From the NCBI RefSeq assembly GCF_900107045.1, contig NZ_FNON01000003.1:620001-684000 (forward strand): a stretch of 64,000 nucleotides of DNA. The letters are read 5' to 3'. The notes beneath the pieces were generated by a model. That model was given only the letters and a program-made list of their open reading frames with translations. It did not search any database and was not told where the DNA came from. A program made the position numbers and the translations under genes. The stretch is from Amycolatopsis xylanica (GTDB taxonomy: Bacteria > Actinomycetota > Actinomycetes > Mycobacteriales > Pseudonocardiaceae). Positions 1 to 7,757 of the stretch are shown here, piece after piece; position 1 is the stretch's first letter, and each line of letters opens with the position of its first letter.

Positions 1-220
1 CGTGGGTGAAACCGGCCGGGTCGCCTTTGGGGGAAACGTCGCACCTGCCGTCGGCGTCCGATGTCCCGACCAGACAGAAAGCCGAGGAGGCCAGCCACTG
101 CCGGTCGAGTTCGCCCAGCCTCGGCCTGACCTTGGTCGCGGTGCGCCACAACGGGTCGCCGACGTACTCGCGCAACTCGGCCTGCGAAGTGATCTCCGAT
201 ATTTCCCCAGCGTCCGTCAT
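1..220 (-). CDS. PPOX-type FMN flavoprotein (5' part only)
   Basis: Reading leftward from an ATG at 220 the frame stays open to the window edge (73 codons). The visible N-terminus has the segment AELREYVGDPLWRTATKVRP followed by FCLVGTSDADGRCDVSPKGD. This arrangement (a 'GxP...R...' leader, then an F-x-V-x-x-T-S-D-A-D-G-R-x-D-V-S-P-K-G-D strand-turn) is typical of the pyridoxamine-5'-phosphate-oxidase-like flavoproteins of the MSMEG_1061 type, small FMN proteins of unsettled substrate. The gene is divergent from the WS/DGAT gene and shares its ~80-bp promoter region. The C-terminal FMN-binding part lies outside the window, so family membership rests on the first third only. Confidence 0.75.
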   Translation of the reverse strand, partial: MTDAGEISEITSQAELREYVGDPLWRTATKVRPRLGELDRQWLASSAFCLVGTSDADGRCDVSPKGDPAGFTH

Positions 221-242
221 ATGGACAGCCTAGTTTCGCTTT

Positions 243-269
243 TTGACCCGCCGCCAGTGTGCGTACACT
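243..269 (+). promoter_or_regulatory. Probable promoter of the WS/DGAT gene
   Basis: TTGACC at 243-248 and TACACT at 264-269 resemble sigma-70-type -35 and -10 boxes, with a slightly short 15-bp spacer. The -10 lies inside an imperfect inverted repeat (AGTGT-GCGT-ACACT). The start codon at 299 follows a GGAAGGTGG ribosome-binding site. Confidence 0.4.
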
Positions 270-298
270 CGGGCGTCCGCGCGGAAGGTGGTTCGTCT

Positions 299-1669
299 AT
301 GCCGTTGATGCCCGTGACCGACTCGATGTTCCTGCTGGTGGAGTCCAGGGAACACCCCATGCACGTCGGCGGGCTCCAGCTGTTCCAGAAACCCGAGGGC
401 GCCGGCCCCGACTATCTGCACGAACTCCGGCGGGATCTCCTCGCGGATTCGAACATCCGCAACCTGTTTCGGCGGCGGCCCGCGCGCCCGGTCAACCCGC
501 TCGGGCACATCGCCTGGTCGACGGACACCGACCTCGAGCTGGACTACCACTTCCGGCATTCCGCGCTGCCGCAACCTGGCCGCGTCAGGGAACTGCTGGA
601 ACTGACGTCACGCTGGCACAGCACACTGCTCGACCGGCATCGCCCGCTGTGGGAGATCCACCTTGTCGAGGGCCTGCACGATGGCCGTTTCGCGATCTAC
701 AGCAAGATCCACCACGCGATGATGGACGGCGTCTCCGCGCTCCGGCATCTGCAGGGCACCCTGTCGGACAGCCCGGATGACCGGGATTGCCCGCCGCCGT
801 GGGGTTCGCGCAAGCCCCAGCCGACGGTCCGGCGCAACCGCCAGCTCGCGGGCTCGATCTTCGAAGGCGCGGGCAAGACGCTGGCGCAGCTGCGCGGCAT
901 GGCGCCCGCCGCGTTCAAGGTGGCCAACGAGGCGTTCCGCGAGCGGACGCTGACGTTGCCGATGCAGGCGCCGAAGACCATGTTCAACGTGCCGATCGGC
1001 GGCGCGCGGCGGTTCGCGGCGCAGTCCTGGTCGCTCGACCGGGTGCGCGGGGTCGCCACGGCGGCCGGGGTGTCCCGCAACGACGTGGTGCTCGCGATGT
1101 GCTCGGGCGCGCTGCGCGATTACCTGATCGAGCAGAGCGCGCTGCCGGACGCGCCGATGATCGCGATGGTGCCGGTCTCGTTGCGGCGCCGGAACGATCC
1201 GGGTGAGGCGTCGGGCAACCACATCGGCGCGATGCTCTGCAATCTCGCGACCGACCAGAAGGATCCGGCGGTCCGGCTCGCGACGATCCACCAGTCGATG
1301 CGCAACGGGAAACGGCTCTTCTCGGAGCTGACGCCGTTGCAGACGCTGCTGCTGTCGGCGATCAACGTGGCGCCGCTGGGGATTTCGCCGGTGCCGGGGT
1401 TCGTGAACAACACGCCGCCCGCGTTCAACCTGATCATCTCGAACGTGCCGGGGCCGCGGAAGCAGATGTACTGGAACGGGGCGAAACTCGACGGCATCTA
1501 CCCGGCGTCGGCGCTGCTCGACGGGCAGGCGCTGAACATCACGCTGACGAGCAACGCGGACCGGCTCGACTTCGGGATCACCGGATGCCGCCGCAGTGTC
1601 CCGCACCTGCAACGGATCCTGACCCACCTCGACACCGCGCTGGCGGAACTCGAGGCGGCCACGGCTTAA
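299..1669 (+). CDS. Wax ester synthase / diacylglycerol acyltransferase (WS/DGAT)
   Basis: The protein is 456 aa from ATG 299, chosen because the frame upstream is non-homologous and GGAAGGTGG sits just before this ATG. It carries the WS/DGAT hallmarks: the catalytic HHxxxDG motif (His138, His139, Asp143, Gly144), a PLW block (HRPLWEIHLVEGL) just before it, and the C-terminal NLIISNVPGP block. The family joins acyl-CoA to a fatty alcohol or diacylglycerol, giving wax ester or triacylglycerol storage lipid at the inner membrane face. Actinobacteria carry several paralogues and substrate cannot be read from sequence. It converges on the sugar dehydrogenase gene, with a strong palindrome between the two stops. 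Confidence 0.9.
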   Translation: MPLMPVTDSMFLLVESREHPMHVGGLQLFQKPEGAGPDYLHELRRDLLADSNIRNLFRRRPARPVNPLGHIAWSTDTDLELDYHFRHSALPQPGRVRELLELTSRWHSTLLDRHRPLWEIHLVEGLHDGRFAIYSKIHHAMMDGVSALRHLQGTLSDSPDDRDCPPPWGSRKPQPTVRRNRQLAGSIFEGAGKTLAQLRGMAPAAFKVANEAFRERTLTLPMQAPKTMFNVPIGGARRFAAQSWSLDRVRGVATAAGVSRNDVVLAMCSGALRDYLIEQSALPDAPMIAMVPVSLRRRNDPGEASGNHIGAMLCNLATDQKDPAVRLATIHQSMRNGKRLFSELTPLQTLLLSAINVAPLGISPVPGFVNNTPPAFNLIISNVPGPRKQMYWNGAKLDGIYPASALLDGQALNITLTSNADRLDFGITGCRRSVPHLQRILTHLDTALAELEAATA

Positions 1670-1673
1670 GGAC

Positions 1674-1717
1674 TCGTGAGTGTTCCCGACGGTTCTAACC
1701 GTCGGGAACACTCACGA
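1674..1717. repeat. Family A palindrome, copy 1
   Basis: A 44-bp inverted repeat: arms starting TCGTGAGTGTTCCCGACGG meet at a GGTTCTAACC core. It occupies almost the whole gap between two convergent genes. The core is in the CT orientation (reverse complement of the commoner GGTTAGAACC). It probably acts as a bidirectional terminator, but has no T tract. Confidence 0.85.
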
Positions 1718-1722
1718 CCATT

Positions 1723-2718
1723 TCAGCTGCCGTCGGCGTTGTAGATGCCGCCCGGGGTGACGACCCAGAGCTGGCCGTCGGGGCCGGCGACCTCGTCACG
1801 GGTGCGGCCGAGGTTGGTGTAGATCTTGCCGCCCGCGCCACTGGTGTTCAGCTTGTAGGTGCCGCCCTTGAGCGCGGACATGTACAGGCTGCCCTTGTAG
1901 AACGCGATGCCGCTGGGCGTGGCCGAGGAGGTCGGCCAGGTCTTGACCGGGTTGGTCATGCCCGCCTGGTTGCAGCTGCCCTCGCACTTGGGCCAGCCGT
2001 AGTTCTTGCCCGGCTCGATCTTGTTCAGCTCGTCGACCGTGCTCTCGCCGATCTCGGAGCTGTACAGGGTGCCGCCCGCCCAGGTCAGGCCCTGGACGTT
2101 GCGGTGGCCGTAGGAGTAGACGGGGCTGTTGAAGGGGTTGCCCGGCGCGGCCTTGCCGTCGGTGGTGATGCGCAGGATCTTCCCGCCGAGCGAGTCCTTG
2201 TTCTGCGCGTTGTTGCCGTTCTTGGCGTCACCGGTGCCCGCGTAGAGGAAGCCGTCGGGGCCGAACTTGATCCGGCCGCCCTGGTGGAACTGGGCGCCAC
2301 GCGGGATCCCGGTCAGGATCGGGGTCGGCGCCTTGGTCTCGCCCAGCTTGAACTTGGCGATCCGGTTGTCGGAGCCGGTGGTGAAGTAGATGAACACGGT
2401 CTTGTCGACCGCGAACTTCGGGGAGACGGCGAGGCCGAGCAGGCCTGCTTCCTTGGTCACGCTGACGCCGGGGACGTCGAGGACCTTGGTGACCTTGCCC
2501 GACTTGTCGAGCGTGCTGACGGTCTTGGCGTCCTTCTGCGTGAAGATCGCCGTGCCGTCGGGCAGGAAGTCCACCGCCCAGGCCTCGTCGAGACCCTTCG
2601 CGACCTGCTTGATCGACTGGATTGAGACATCGGCGGGCACTGCCATGGCGGTGCCCGCCATGACGAGGGCCGCTGTGGCGGACGCGATCGCGGCGGTGAG
2701 ATAGCGACGCTTGGACAA
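1723..2718 (-). CDS. Secreted PQQ-dependent glucose/sorbosone-type sugar dehydrogenase
   Basis: TTG at 2718 is chosen as start: a perfect AAGGAGG lies 8 nt upstream and the protein then opens with a twin-basic N-region and hydrophobic core ending AMA|VP, a Sec signal peptide. The 331-aa product is a six-bladed beta-propeller of the GSDH family. The FHQGGRIKFGPDG segment matches the catalytic-His region of soluble glucose dehydrogenase (His near residue 145), and LGLAVSPKF, GTGDAKNGNN and YSYGHRNVQG are further family blocks. Such enzymes oxidise aldoses outside the membrane with bound PQQ and Ca2+. The position back to back with pqqACDEB strongly supports PQQ dependence. Electron acceptor and sugar are unknown. 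Confidence 0.88.
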   Translation of the reverse strand: MSKRRYLTAAIASATAALVMAGTAMAVPADVSIQSIKQVAKGLDEAWAVDFLPDGTAIFTQKDAKTVSTLDKSGKVTKVLDVPGVSVTKEAGLLGLAVSPKFAVDKTVFIYFTTGSDNRIAKFKLGETKAPTPILTGIPRGAQFHQGGRIKFGPDGFLYAGTGDAKNGNNAQNKDSLGGKILRITTDGKAAPGNPFNSPVYSYGHRNVQGLTWAGGTLYSSEIGESTVDELNKIEPGKNYGWPKCEGSCNQAGMTNPVKTWPTSSATPSGIAFYKGSLYMSALKGGTYKLNTSGAGGKIYTNLGRTRDEVAGPDGQLWVVTPGGIYNADGS

Positions 2719-3038
2719 GGTAACGCCTCCTTGGGGTACTTCGGACGGCGGAACCGGACGTTCGGAACATCCAGCGATGTTGGATATAAACACACCGACT
2801 AGCCGAAGGGAACCACCAGACGAAGGTGCGAAAGCGCTTACATCCGATGTTAGGGAGCACGCTACGTGATCTTCCCTGGGTAACGATACGACATAGGTAG
2901 GAAGCTTTACGAATACTCCGCCTAGTTTGGCTCAATGTCTTCCATTCGGCGCCCTGACGCTTCTAGGGTGGCCGTGCTCGGTCCGAGCTCTCCACTGATC
3001 GTCCAACGCCGGGCGACTAGAGATCCGAGGAGTCAACA
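2719..3038. promoter_or_regulatory. Divergent promoter region between sugar dehydrogenase and pqqA
   Basis: This 320-bp gap holds no gene I can support. It contains an inverted repeat AACATC-CAGC-GATGTT at 2766-2781 with a second, shorter ACATC-C-GATGT near 2842-2852, both close to AT-rich sequence (TGGATATAAAC) that could serve the dehydrogenase promoter. A good RBS (GAGGAG) precedes pqqA. The paired repeats are candidate operators for joint control of cofactor and enzyme genes. Confidence 0.4.
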
Positions 3039-3134
3039 ATGATCGAAACCACTGAGGTTTGGACGACGCCCGACTTCGTCGAGTACGAGACCCCGATGGA
3101 GGTCACCGCGTACGCGGCCCGCATGGAGGACTGA
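3039..3134 (+). CDS. pqqA: PQQ precursor peptide PqqA
   Basis: This is a 31-codon gene with RBS GAGGAG 7 nt before its ATG. The peptide contains the invariant E-V-T-x-Y motif: Glu21 and Tyr25 are the two residues that are cross-linked and excised to become PQQ. Here the motif lies in the second half (ETPMEVTAYAARMED), leaving a short C-terminal tail. The acidic/aromatic leader (VWTTPDFVEY) is typical of actinobacterial PqqA. It is the first gene of the pqq operon; 92 bp separate it from pqqC. Confidence 0.93.
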   Translation: MIETTEVWTTPDFVEYETPMEVTAYAARMED

Positions 3135-3226
3135 TCTCCCTGTGAACGGCGGGGCCGGGTTCACCCGGTCCCGCCCCCGCCGTCGCGCGGAAGTGTCCCA
3201 CTGACCGGTCGATCGGGAGGCCGTAG

Positions 3227-3922
3227 ATGTCCACCGAACCCTTGAGCTCTGCCGACTTCGTGACCGCGTTGCGTGACCTTTCGCATCGCTACTGGGGCAC
3301 ACATCCGTTCCATCACCGCATGCACGCGGGCGAGCTGAGCGAGCACGAGCTGCGCGTGTGGGCCGCGAACCGCTGGTACTACCAGTGCATGCTGCCGCAG
3401 AAGGACGCGGCGATCATCAGCAACTGCCCGCTGCCGGAGATCCGGCGCGAGTGGCTCGACCGCATCGTCTACCACGACGGCGCGCGGGCGGGCGACGGCG
3501 GGATCGAGCGGTGGCTGCGGCTGTGCACCGCGGTCGGCCTCGACCGCGAAGAGGTGATCGACCAGCGCCACGTCGTGCCGGGCGTGCGGTTCGCGGTCGA
3601 CGCCTACGTGACGTTCGCGCGGACCAAGCCGTGGGTGGAGGCGATCGCGTCCGGGCTGACCGAGATGTTCGCCGGGCACCTCATGCAGCGCCGGGTCGCC
3701 GACATGCTCGCCAACTACTCGTGGATCGCACGCGAGGACCTCGCCTACTTCACGAACCGAATCGACAAGGTTTCCGGTGAAGGCAAGGGAACGCTGGACA
3801 TCGTCGTGCGCCACGCGGTCACGCGCGAGCAGCAGGAGCGCTCCATCGAGGCGCTCAAGTTCAAGACCGACGTGCTGTGGTCGATGCTCGACGCCATCGA
3901 GCGCGCGGGGGCGAAACAATGA
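3227..3922 (+). CDS. pqqC: Pyrroloquinoline-quinone synthase PqqC
   Basis: The 231-aa protein has the PqqC fold signature: RYWGTHPFHHRMHAGELSEH near the N-terminus, then RVWAANRWYYQCMLPQKDAA, with the conserved His, Tyr, Arg and Lys residues that line the quinone pocket. PqqC catalyses the final ring closure and oxidation of AHQQ to PQQ without a cofactor, using O2. Length matches the family (about 230-250 aa). Its stop overlaps the ATG of pqqD (ATGA), implying coupled translation. Confidence 0.96.
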   Translation: MSTEPLSSADFVTALRDLSHRYWGTHPFHHRMHAGELSEHELRVWAANRWYYQCMLPQKDAAIISNCPLPEIRREWLDRIVYHDGARAGDGGIERWLRLCTAVGLDREEVIDQRHVVPGVRFAVDAYVTFARTKPWVEAIASGLTEMFAGHLMQRRVADMLANYSWIAREDLAYFTNRIDKVSGEGKGTLDIVVRHAVTREQQERSIEALKFKTDVLWSMLDAIERAGAKQ

Positions 3923-4191
3923 CCACCATCGGCGCGGATTCGGTGCCTCGGCTTCGCCGGGGTGTCCGGCTCACCTATGACAAGGTGCGCTCGACGCACG
4001 TTCTGCTGTTCCCCGAAGGCGTGCTGGTGCCCAATCCGACGGCCGCCGCCGTGCTCGAACTCTGTGACGGCGAAGCCACTATTTCGGTCATTACCCAGCG
4101 ACTGGGTAAAAAGTATTCCGGTGTCCGGGAATCCGACGTGCTCGACGTGCTCGCCAGGCTCGGAGACAGGAGGGTCGTCGAATGGACGTGA
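3919..4191 (+). CDS. pqqD: PQQ peptide chaperone PqqD
   Basis: Starting at the ATG at 3919, which overlaps the pqqC stop, the product is 90 aa, the usual PqqD size. It has the PqqD pattern: VPRLRRGVRL, then LLFPEGVLVPN, AAAVLELCDGEATISVI and a final helix. PqqD is a RiPP-recognition-element protein that binds PqqA and presents it to the radical-SAM enzyme PqqE. The gene overlaps the start of pqqE by 10 bp. An in-frame upstream start (3877) would run far into pqqC and is rejected. Confidence 0.95.
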   Translation: MTTIGADSVPRLRRGVRLTYDKVRSTHVLLFPEGVLVPNPTAAAVLELCDGEATISVITQRLGKKYSGVRESDVLDVLARLGDRRVVEWT

Positions 4192-5279
4192 TCCCGGTTG
4201 CCGCGGAGCCACCACTCGGCATGCTCGCCGAGCTGACGCACCGCTGCCCGCTGCATTGCTCGTACTGCTCGAACCCGATCGAGCTGATCGCCCGCGAAGG
4301 CGAAATGAGCACCGAGCAGTGGAAGTCCGTCATCACCCAGGCCCGCGAGCTGGGCGTGCTGCAGGTGCACATGTCCGGCGGCGAGCCGCTGGCGAGGCCC
4401 GATCTGCCCGAGCTGGTCCAGCACGCGAGCGAACTCGGGTGCTACGTCAACCTCGTGACCTCCGGGCTCGGCCTCACCGCCGAGCGGCTCGATGACCTGA
4501 TCGAGCGCGGTATGGCGCATGTCCAGCTGTCCGTGCAGGCGGCGGACGCGCAGCGCTCGGACCTGCTGGCGGGCGCGAAGGCGTTCGACCGCAAGATCGT
4601 CGCGGCGGAGCTGATCAAGAAGTCCGGGCTGCCGCTTTCGGTGAATGTGGTGCTGCACCGGCAGAACCACGATCAGCTGGCCGGCATCATCAAGCTCGCC
4701 GAGCGGATGGGCGCGGACCGCCTCGAGCTGGCCAACACCCAGTACTACGGCTGGGCGCTGAAGAACCGCGACGCGCTGATGCCGACCCCGGAGCAGCTCG
4801 CCGAGGCCGAACCGCTGGTCCGCGCGGAGACCAAGCGTCTCGCGGGCACGATGCAGATCATCTACGTGGTGGCCGACTACTACGAGCCGTACCCGAAGCC
4901 GTGCATGTACGGCTGGGGCGCGCGCCAGCTGACCGTCGCGCCCAACGGAAACGTGCTGCCGTGCCCGGCGGCGACGGCGATCGAGACGCTCGAACTGTCC
5001 AATGTGCTGCACACCTCGCTGGCCGACATCTGGTACAAATCCAGCTCCTTCAACGCTTATCGCGGCGAAGACTGGATGAGCGACACCTGCCGTAGCTGTG
5101 ACCGGCGAGGCCAAGACTACGGCGGTTGCCGTTGCCAGGCGTTCCTGCTCACCGGTGACGCGGCCGCGACGGACCCCGTGTGCAGCAAGTCCCCCCAGCG
5201 CGACATCGTCGATCTGATTTTGGCGGCGCCACGCACCTCACCGGCCCTCGTGATGCGGAAGCCGACGGTGACACGGTGA
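4182..5279 (+). CDS. pqqE: PqqA peptide cyclase PqqE (radical SAM)
   Basis: The 365-aa radical SAM/SPASM protein has the CxxxCxxC cluster motif at Cys22, Cys26 and Cys29 (THRCPLHCSYC) and the MSGGEPL SAM-binding block. C-terminal cysteines for auxiliary Fe-S clusters appear in KPCMYGWG, LPCPAA, DTCRSCDRRGQDYGGCRCQ and DPVCSK. PqqE forms the carbon-carbon bond between the Glu and Tyr side chains of PqqA, the first step of PQQ synthesis. Start ATG 4182 lies inside pqqD; the stop overlaps the GTG of pqqB. Confidence 0.96.
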   Translation: MDVIPVAAEPPLGMLAELTHRCPLHCSYCSNPIELIAREGEMSTEQWKSVITQARELGVLQVHMSGGEPLARPDLPELVQHASELGCYVNLVTSGLGLTAERLDDLIERGMAHVQLSVQAADAQRSDLLAGAKAFDRKIVAAELIKKSGLPLSVNVVLHRQNHDQLAGIIKLAERMGADRLELANTQYYGWALKNRDALMPTPEQLAEAEPLVRAETKRLAGTMQIIYVVADYYEPYPKPCMYGWGARQLTVAPNGNVLPCPAATAIETLELSNVLHTSLADIWYKSSSFNAYRGEDWMSDTCRSCDRRGQDYGGCRCQAFLLTGDAAATDPVCSKSPQRDIVDLILAAPRTSPALVMRKPTVTR

Positions 5280-6163
5280 GGGTGCTCCTGCTCGGCACGG
5301 CGGCGGGCGGCGGTTTCCCGCAATGGAACTGCGCCTGCGCGCTCTGCAAGTCCGGCGCGACGCCGCGGACCCAGGACTGTGTCGCGGTCAGCGCGGACGG
5401 CGTCGGCTGGTACCTCATCAACGCCTCCCCGGACATCCGCGCCCAGATCCTTGCCAACCCGGCCTTGCACGCCGGGCCGGGCCCGCGCGAGATCCCGATC
5501 CGCGGCGTCCTGCTCACCGACGCGGAACTGGACCACTCACTGGGACTGCTGATGCTGCGCGAAGCGGGCGGTCTGCCCGTGTGGGCGCCACCCGCTGTCC
5601 TGCACGCGCTGCGCGACTGTTTCCCGGTGCGCGACGTGATCGACGGCTACGGCGGCTGGGAATGGCTGCCCGCCGGTTCGTCACTGGGCAGTTTGCGGGT
5701 CAGCGTGCTCCCGGTGAGCGACAAGCGCCCCAAGTACGCGCGGTCGTCCACAGTGGAGGGACCGTGGGTGGTGGCGTACCGGATCGAGGACCCGGCGACC
5801 GGCGGCGTCTTCGTCTACGCGCCCTGCCTGAAGACCTGGCCGGACGGCTTCGACGAGTTCGTCGCCGACGCGGGCCTGGTCCTGCTCGACGGCACCTTCT
5901 ACTCGCCGGGCGAGATGTCCGGCGCGACCGCGTCCGGGGTGAGCGACGACGCCCAGCACGTGATGGGCCACATCCCGATCGCGGGCGAGCACGGCAGCCT
6001 GCGCCGCATCGCCGCACACCGCGAGGCCGGCTCCACGACGCATTGGGCGTACACGCACCTCAACAACACCAACCCGGTGCTGGACCCGGGCGCCCCTGAA
6101 CACTCGGCCGTCCGCCTGGCCGGCGCCGAACTCCCCCTGGACGGCACCGAATACAAGCTCTGA
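5276..6163 (+). CDS. pqqB: PQQ biosynthesis protein PqqB
   Basis: GTG at 5276 overlaps the pqqE stop (GTGA) and gives a 295-aa protein beginning with LLLGTAAGGGFPQWNCACAL, the conserved PqqB N-terminus including the Cys-rich zinc site (WNCACALC). It is a metallo-beta-lactamase-fold protein: LLTDAELDHSLG, YAPCLKTWPDG and HINNTNP-like AYTHLNNTNPVL are seen. PqqB hydroxylates the tyrosine ring of the cross-linked intermediate. It closes the A-C-D-E-B operon. No pqqF/pqqG peptidase gene is present, as is common in actinobacteria. Confidence 0.95.
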   Translation: MRVLLLGTAAGGGFPQWNCACALCKSGATPRTQDCVAVSADGVGWYLINASPDIRAQILANPALHAGPGPREIPIRGVLLTDAELDHSLGLLMLREAGGLPVWAPPAVLHALRDCFPVRDVIDGYGGWEWLPAGSSLGSLRVSVLPVSDKRPKYARSSTVEGPWVVAYRIEDPATGGVFVYAPCLKTWPDGFDEFVADAGLVLLDGTFYSPGEMSGATASGVSDDAQHVMGHIPIAGEHGSLRRIAAHREAGSTTHWAYTHLNNTNPVLDPGAPEHSAVRLAGAELPLDGTEYKL

Positions 6164-6175
6164 GGCCCTATAAAA

Positions 6176-6197
6176 AGCCCCCACCCTCCCGGGGGCT
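6176..6197 (+). terminator. Terminator of the pqq operon
   Basis: A GC-rich hairpin, AGCCCCC / GGGGGCT, with an 8-nt loop, begins 13 bp after the pqqB stop. It is preceded by TAAAAA and lacks a clear T tract, as is frequent in actinobacteria. Confidence 0.6.
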
Positions 6198-6367
6198 CCC
6201 CTGCAGCCATCATATCGCGGCCAGGTGGGGAAACCGGGGCTCAAGATCAACTTCGGGTGAGTTGTCCACATCGGGCAAGCCCTGTGGATAAGTCGACTTG
6301 AGTTGCTTCTTAAGGCTTGTTAAGCGGCGAAGACGACTACCCGCCACGCGGGGACCTCGGTCGGCCG

Positions 6368-6416
6368 CGCGAAACCCGAGTTTGAGCCACTCAATGGCCC
6401 AAACTCGGGTTTCGCG
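6368..6416. repeat. Intergenic palindrome with 16-bp arms
   Basis: Arms CGCGAAACCCGAGTTT (6368-6383) and its exact complement (6401-6416) flank a 17-nt loop that can pair further (TTGAGCC/GGCCCAA, one mismatch). It is not a member of families A-C by sequence, but has the same long-arm, short-loop design. It could be a second-line terminator or a recombination-derived element. Confidence 0.7.
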
Positions 6417-6521
6417 AAGATCAACTCCGCACTCCGACCTCCGAAGCGTCTACAAAGGACGCAGGGGGCGAGCCCGATACTCGGTTGACGGCCACGGACG
6501 ACCCCGCACAGACTCAGCCGT

Positions 6522-7757
6522 ATGCCTGGGGATGGCGCGCTGACCGCGCCGCTGCGTCATCGTGACTTCCGCCTGCTGACCACGGGGCGCACGTTCGCCG
6601 AGTTCGGGAACGCCGTCGCGCCGGTCGCGCTGGCGTTCGCCGTGCTCGACCTGACCGGGTCAGCGGTGCAGCTAGGGCTGGTCGTTGGGGCTCGGTCGCT
6701 GGCCAACGTCGTGCTCGTGCTCTTCGGCGGTGTGCTCGCCGACCGGCTACCGAGGTCGGTGATCCTGCAAGGCACCGAGACGGCCGCAGCGGTCACCCAG
6801 GCCGCCATCGCGGTGAGCGTGCTCGGCGGGTTCGCCTCGGTTCCGCTGCTGATCGGGCTCAGCGTCGCGAACGGCGCGGTGAGCGCGGTCGCGCTGCCCG
6901 CGTCTTCGTCGATCCTGCCGCAGACCGTGCCGTCGGCCTTGCTGACCCAGGCCAACGCGCTGGGGCGGATGCTCGCCAACATGGGGCGGTTCGGCGGCGC
7001 CGCGGCGGGCGGGGTGCTGGCTGCCGCGCTCGGGTCGGGCTGGGCCATCGCCGCGAACGCCGTGTTGTTCCTGGTCGCCGCGGTCGCGTATCGGGGGCTG
7101 CGGCTGGCGCGGTTCGAGCGCACCGGCCCGGCCAGGCCGCTCGCCGACCTCGCCGAGGGATGGCGTGAGTTCCGGTCGCGCGCGTGGGTGTGGATCGTCG
7201 TGCTGCAGTTCATGATCGTCAACGCCGTCGCGGCCGGCGGGCTGCTGGTGCTCGGACCGGCCATCGCCGACGACACCTTCGGGCGCGCGGGCTGGGGTTT
7301 CGTGCTCGCCGCGCAGACCGCCGGGTTCGTGCTCGGCGGGCTGGTGGTCGCGCACTGGCGGCCGCGCAGGCTGCTGGCGATCGGGGTGGCGGCGGTCCTC
7401 GTCGACGCGCTGCCGCTGACGATGCTCGCGCGGGCGCCGGGCCTGATGACCATGATCGCGGCCATGGTGGTCGCGGGCGCGGCCATCGAACTGTTCGCGG
7501 TCGCCTGGGACGTGTCACTGCAGGAGAACGTGCCGCAGGACAGGCTCGCCAGGGTGTACGCCTACGACGTGCTCGGCTCGATCATCGCGATGCCGGTCGG
7601 TGAGGTGATCGCCGGTCCGCTCGCCGAGCACTTCGGCCGCGAGCGGACCCTGCTCTGGGGTGCGGTGCTGGTCGTCGTCGCGACCCTGCTCGCGTTGTGC
7701 AGCAAGCAGGTCCGCGGGCTGCGACGGCTCACGCCAGCGCCGACTCCAGTGTCCTAG
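6522..7757 (+). CDS. MFS transporter, enterobactin-exporter-like
   Basis: The 411-aa protein has about 11-12 hydrophobic helices. It starts with the LRHRDFRLLTTGR segment typical of MFS_3/EntS-type exporters and has the loop motif GGVLADRLPR after helix 2. It probably exports a small molecule by proton antiport; the substrate cannot be inferred. The last 29 bp overlap the end of the convergent amidase gene. The start lacks a good ribosome-binding site, so a slightly different start is possible. Confidence 0.82.
   Translation: MPGDGALTAPLRHRDFRLLTTGRTFAEFGNAVAPVALAFAVLDLTGSAVQLGLVVGARSLANVVLVLFGGVLADRLPRSVILQGTETAAAVTQAAIAVSVLGGFASVPLLIGLSVANGAVSAVALPASSSILPQTVPSALLTQANALGRMLANMGRFGGAAAGGVLAAALGSGWAIAANAVLFLVAAVAYRGLRLARFERTGPARPLADLAEGWREFRSRAWVWIVVLQFMIVNAVAAGGLLVLGPAIADDTFGRAGWGFVLAAQTAGFVLGGLVVAHWRPRRLLAIGVAAVLVDALPLTMLARAPGLMTMIAAMVVAGAAIELFAVAWDVSLQENVPQDRLARVYAYDVLGSIIAMPVGEVIAGPLAEHFGRERTLLWGAVLVVVATLLALCSKQVRGLRRLTPAPTPVS

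Larger units (their letters stand above)
6164..6521. other. Intergenic stretch between pqqB and an MFS gene
   Basis: This 358-bp stretch has no convincing gene. It holds a terminator hairpin just after pqqB and a 16-bp-arm palindrome at 6368-6416. The remainder has no strong signal except unremarkable GC-rich sequence upstream of the MFS start. Confidence 0.6.
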
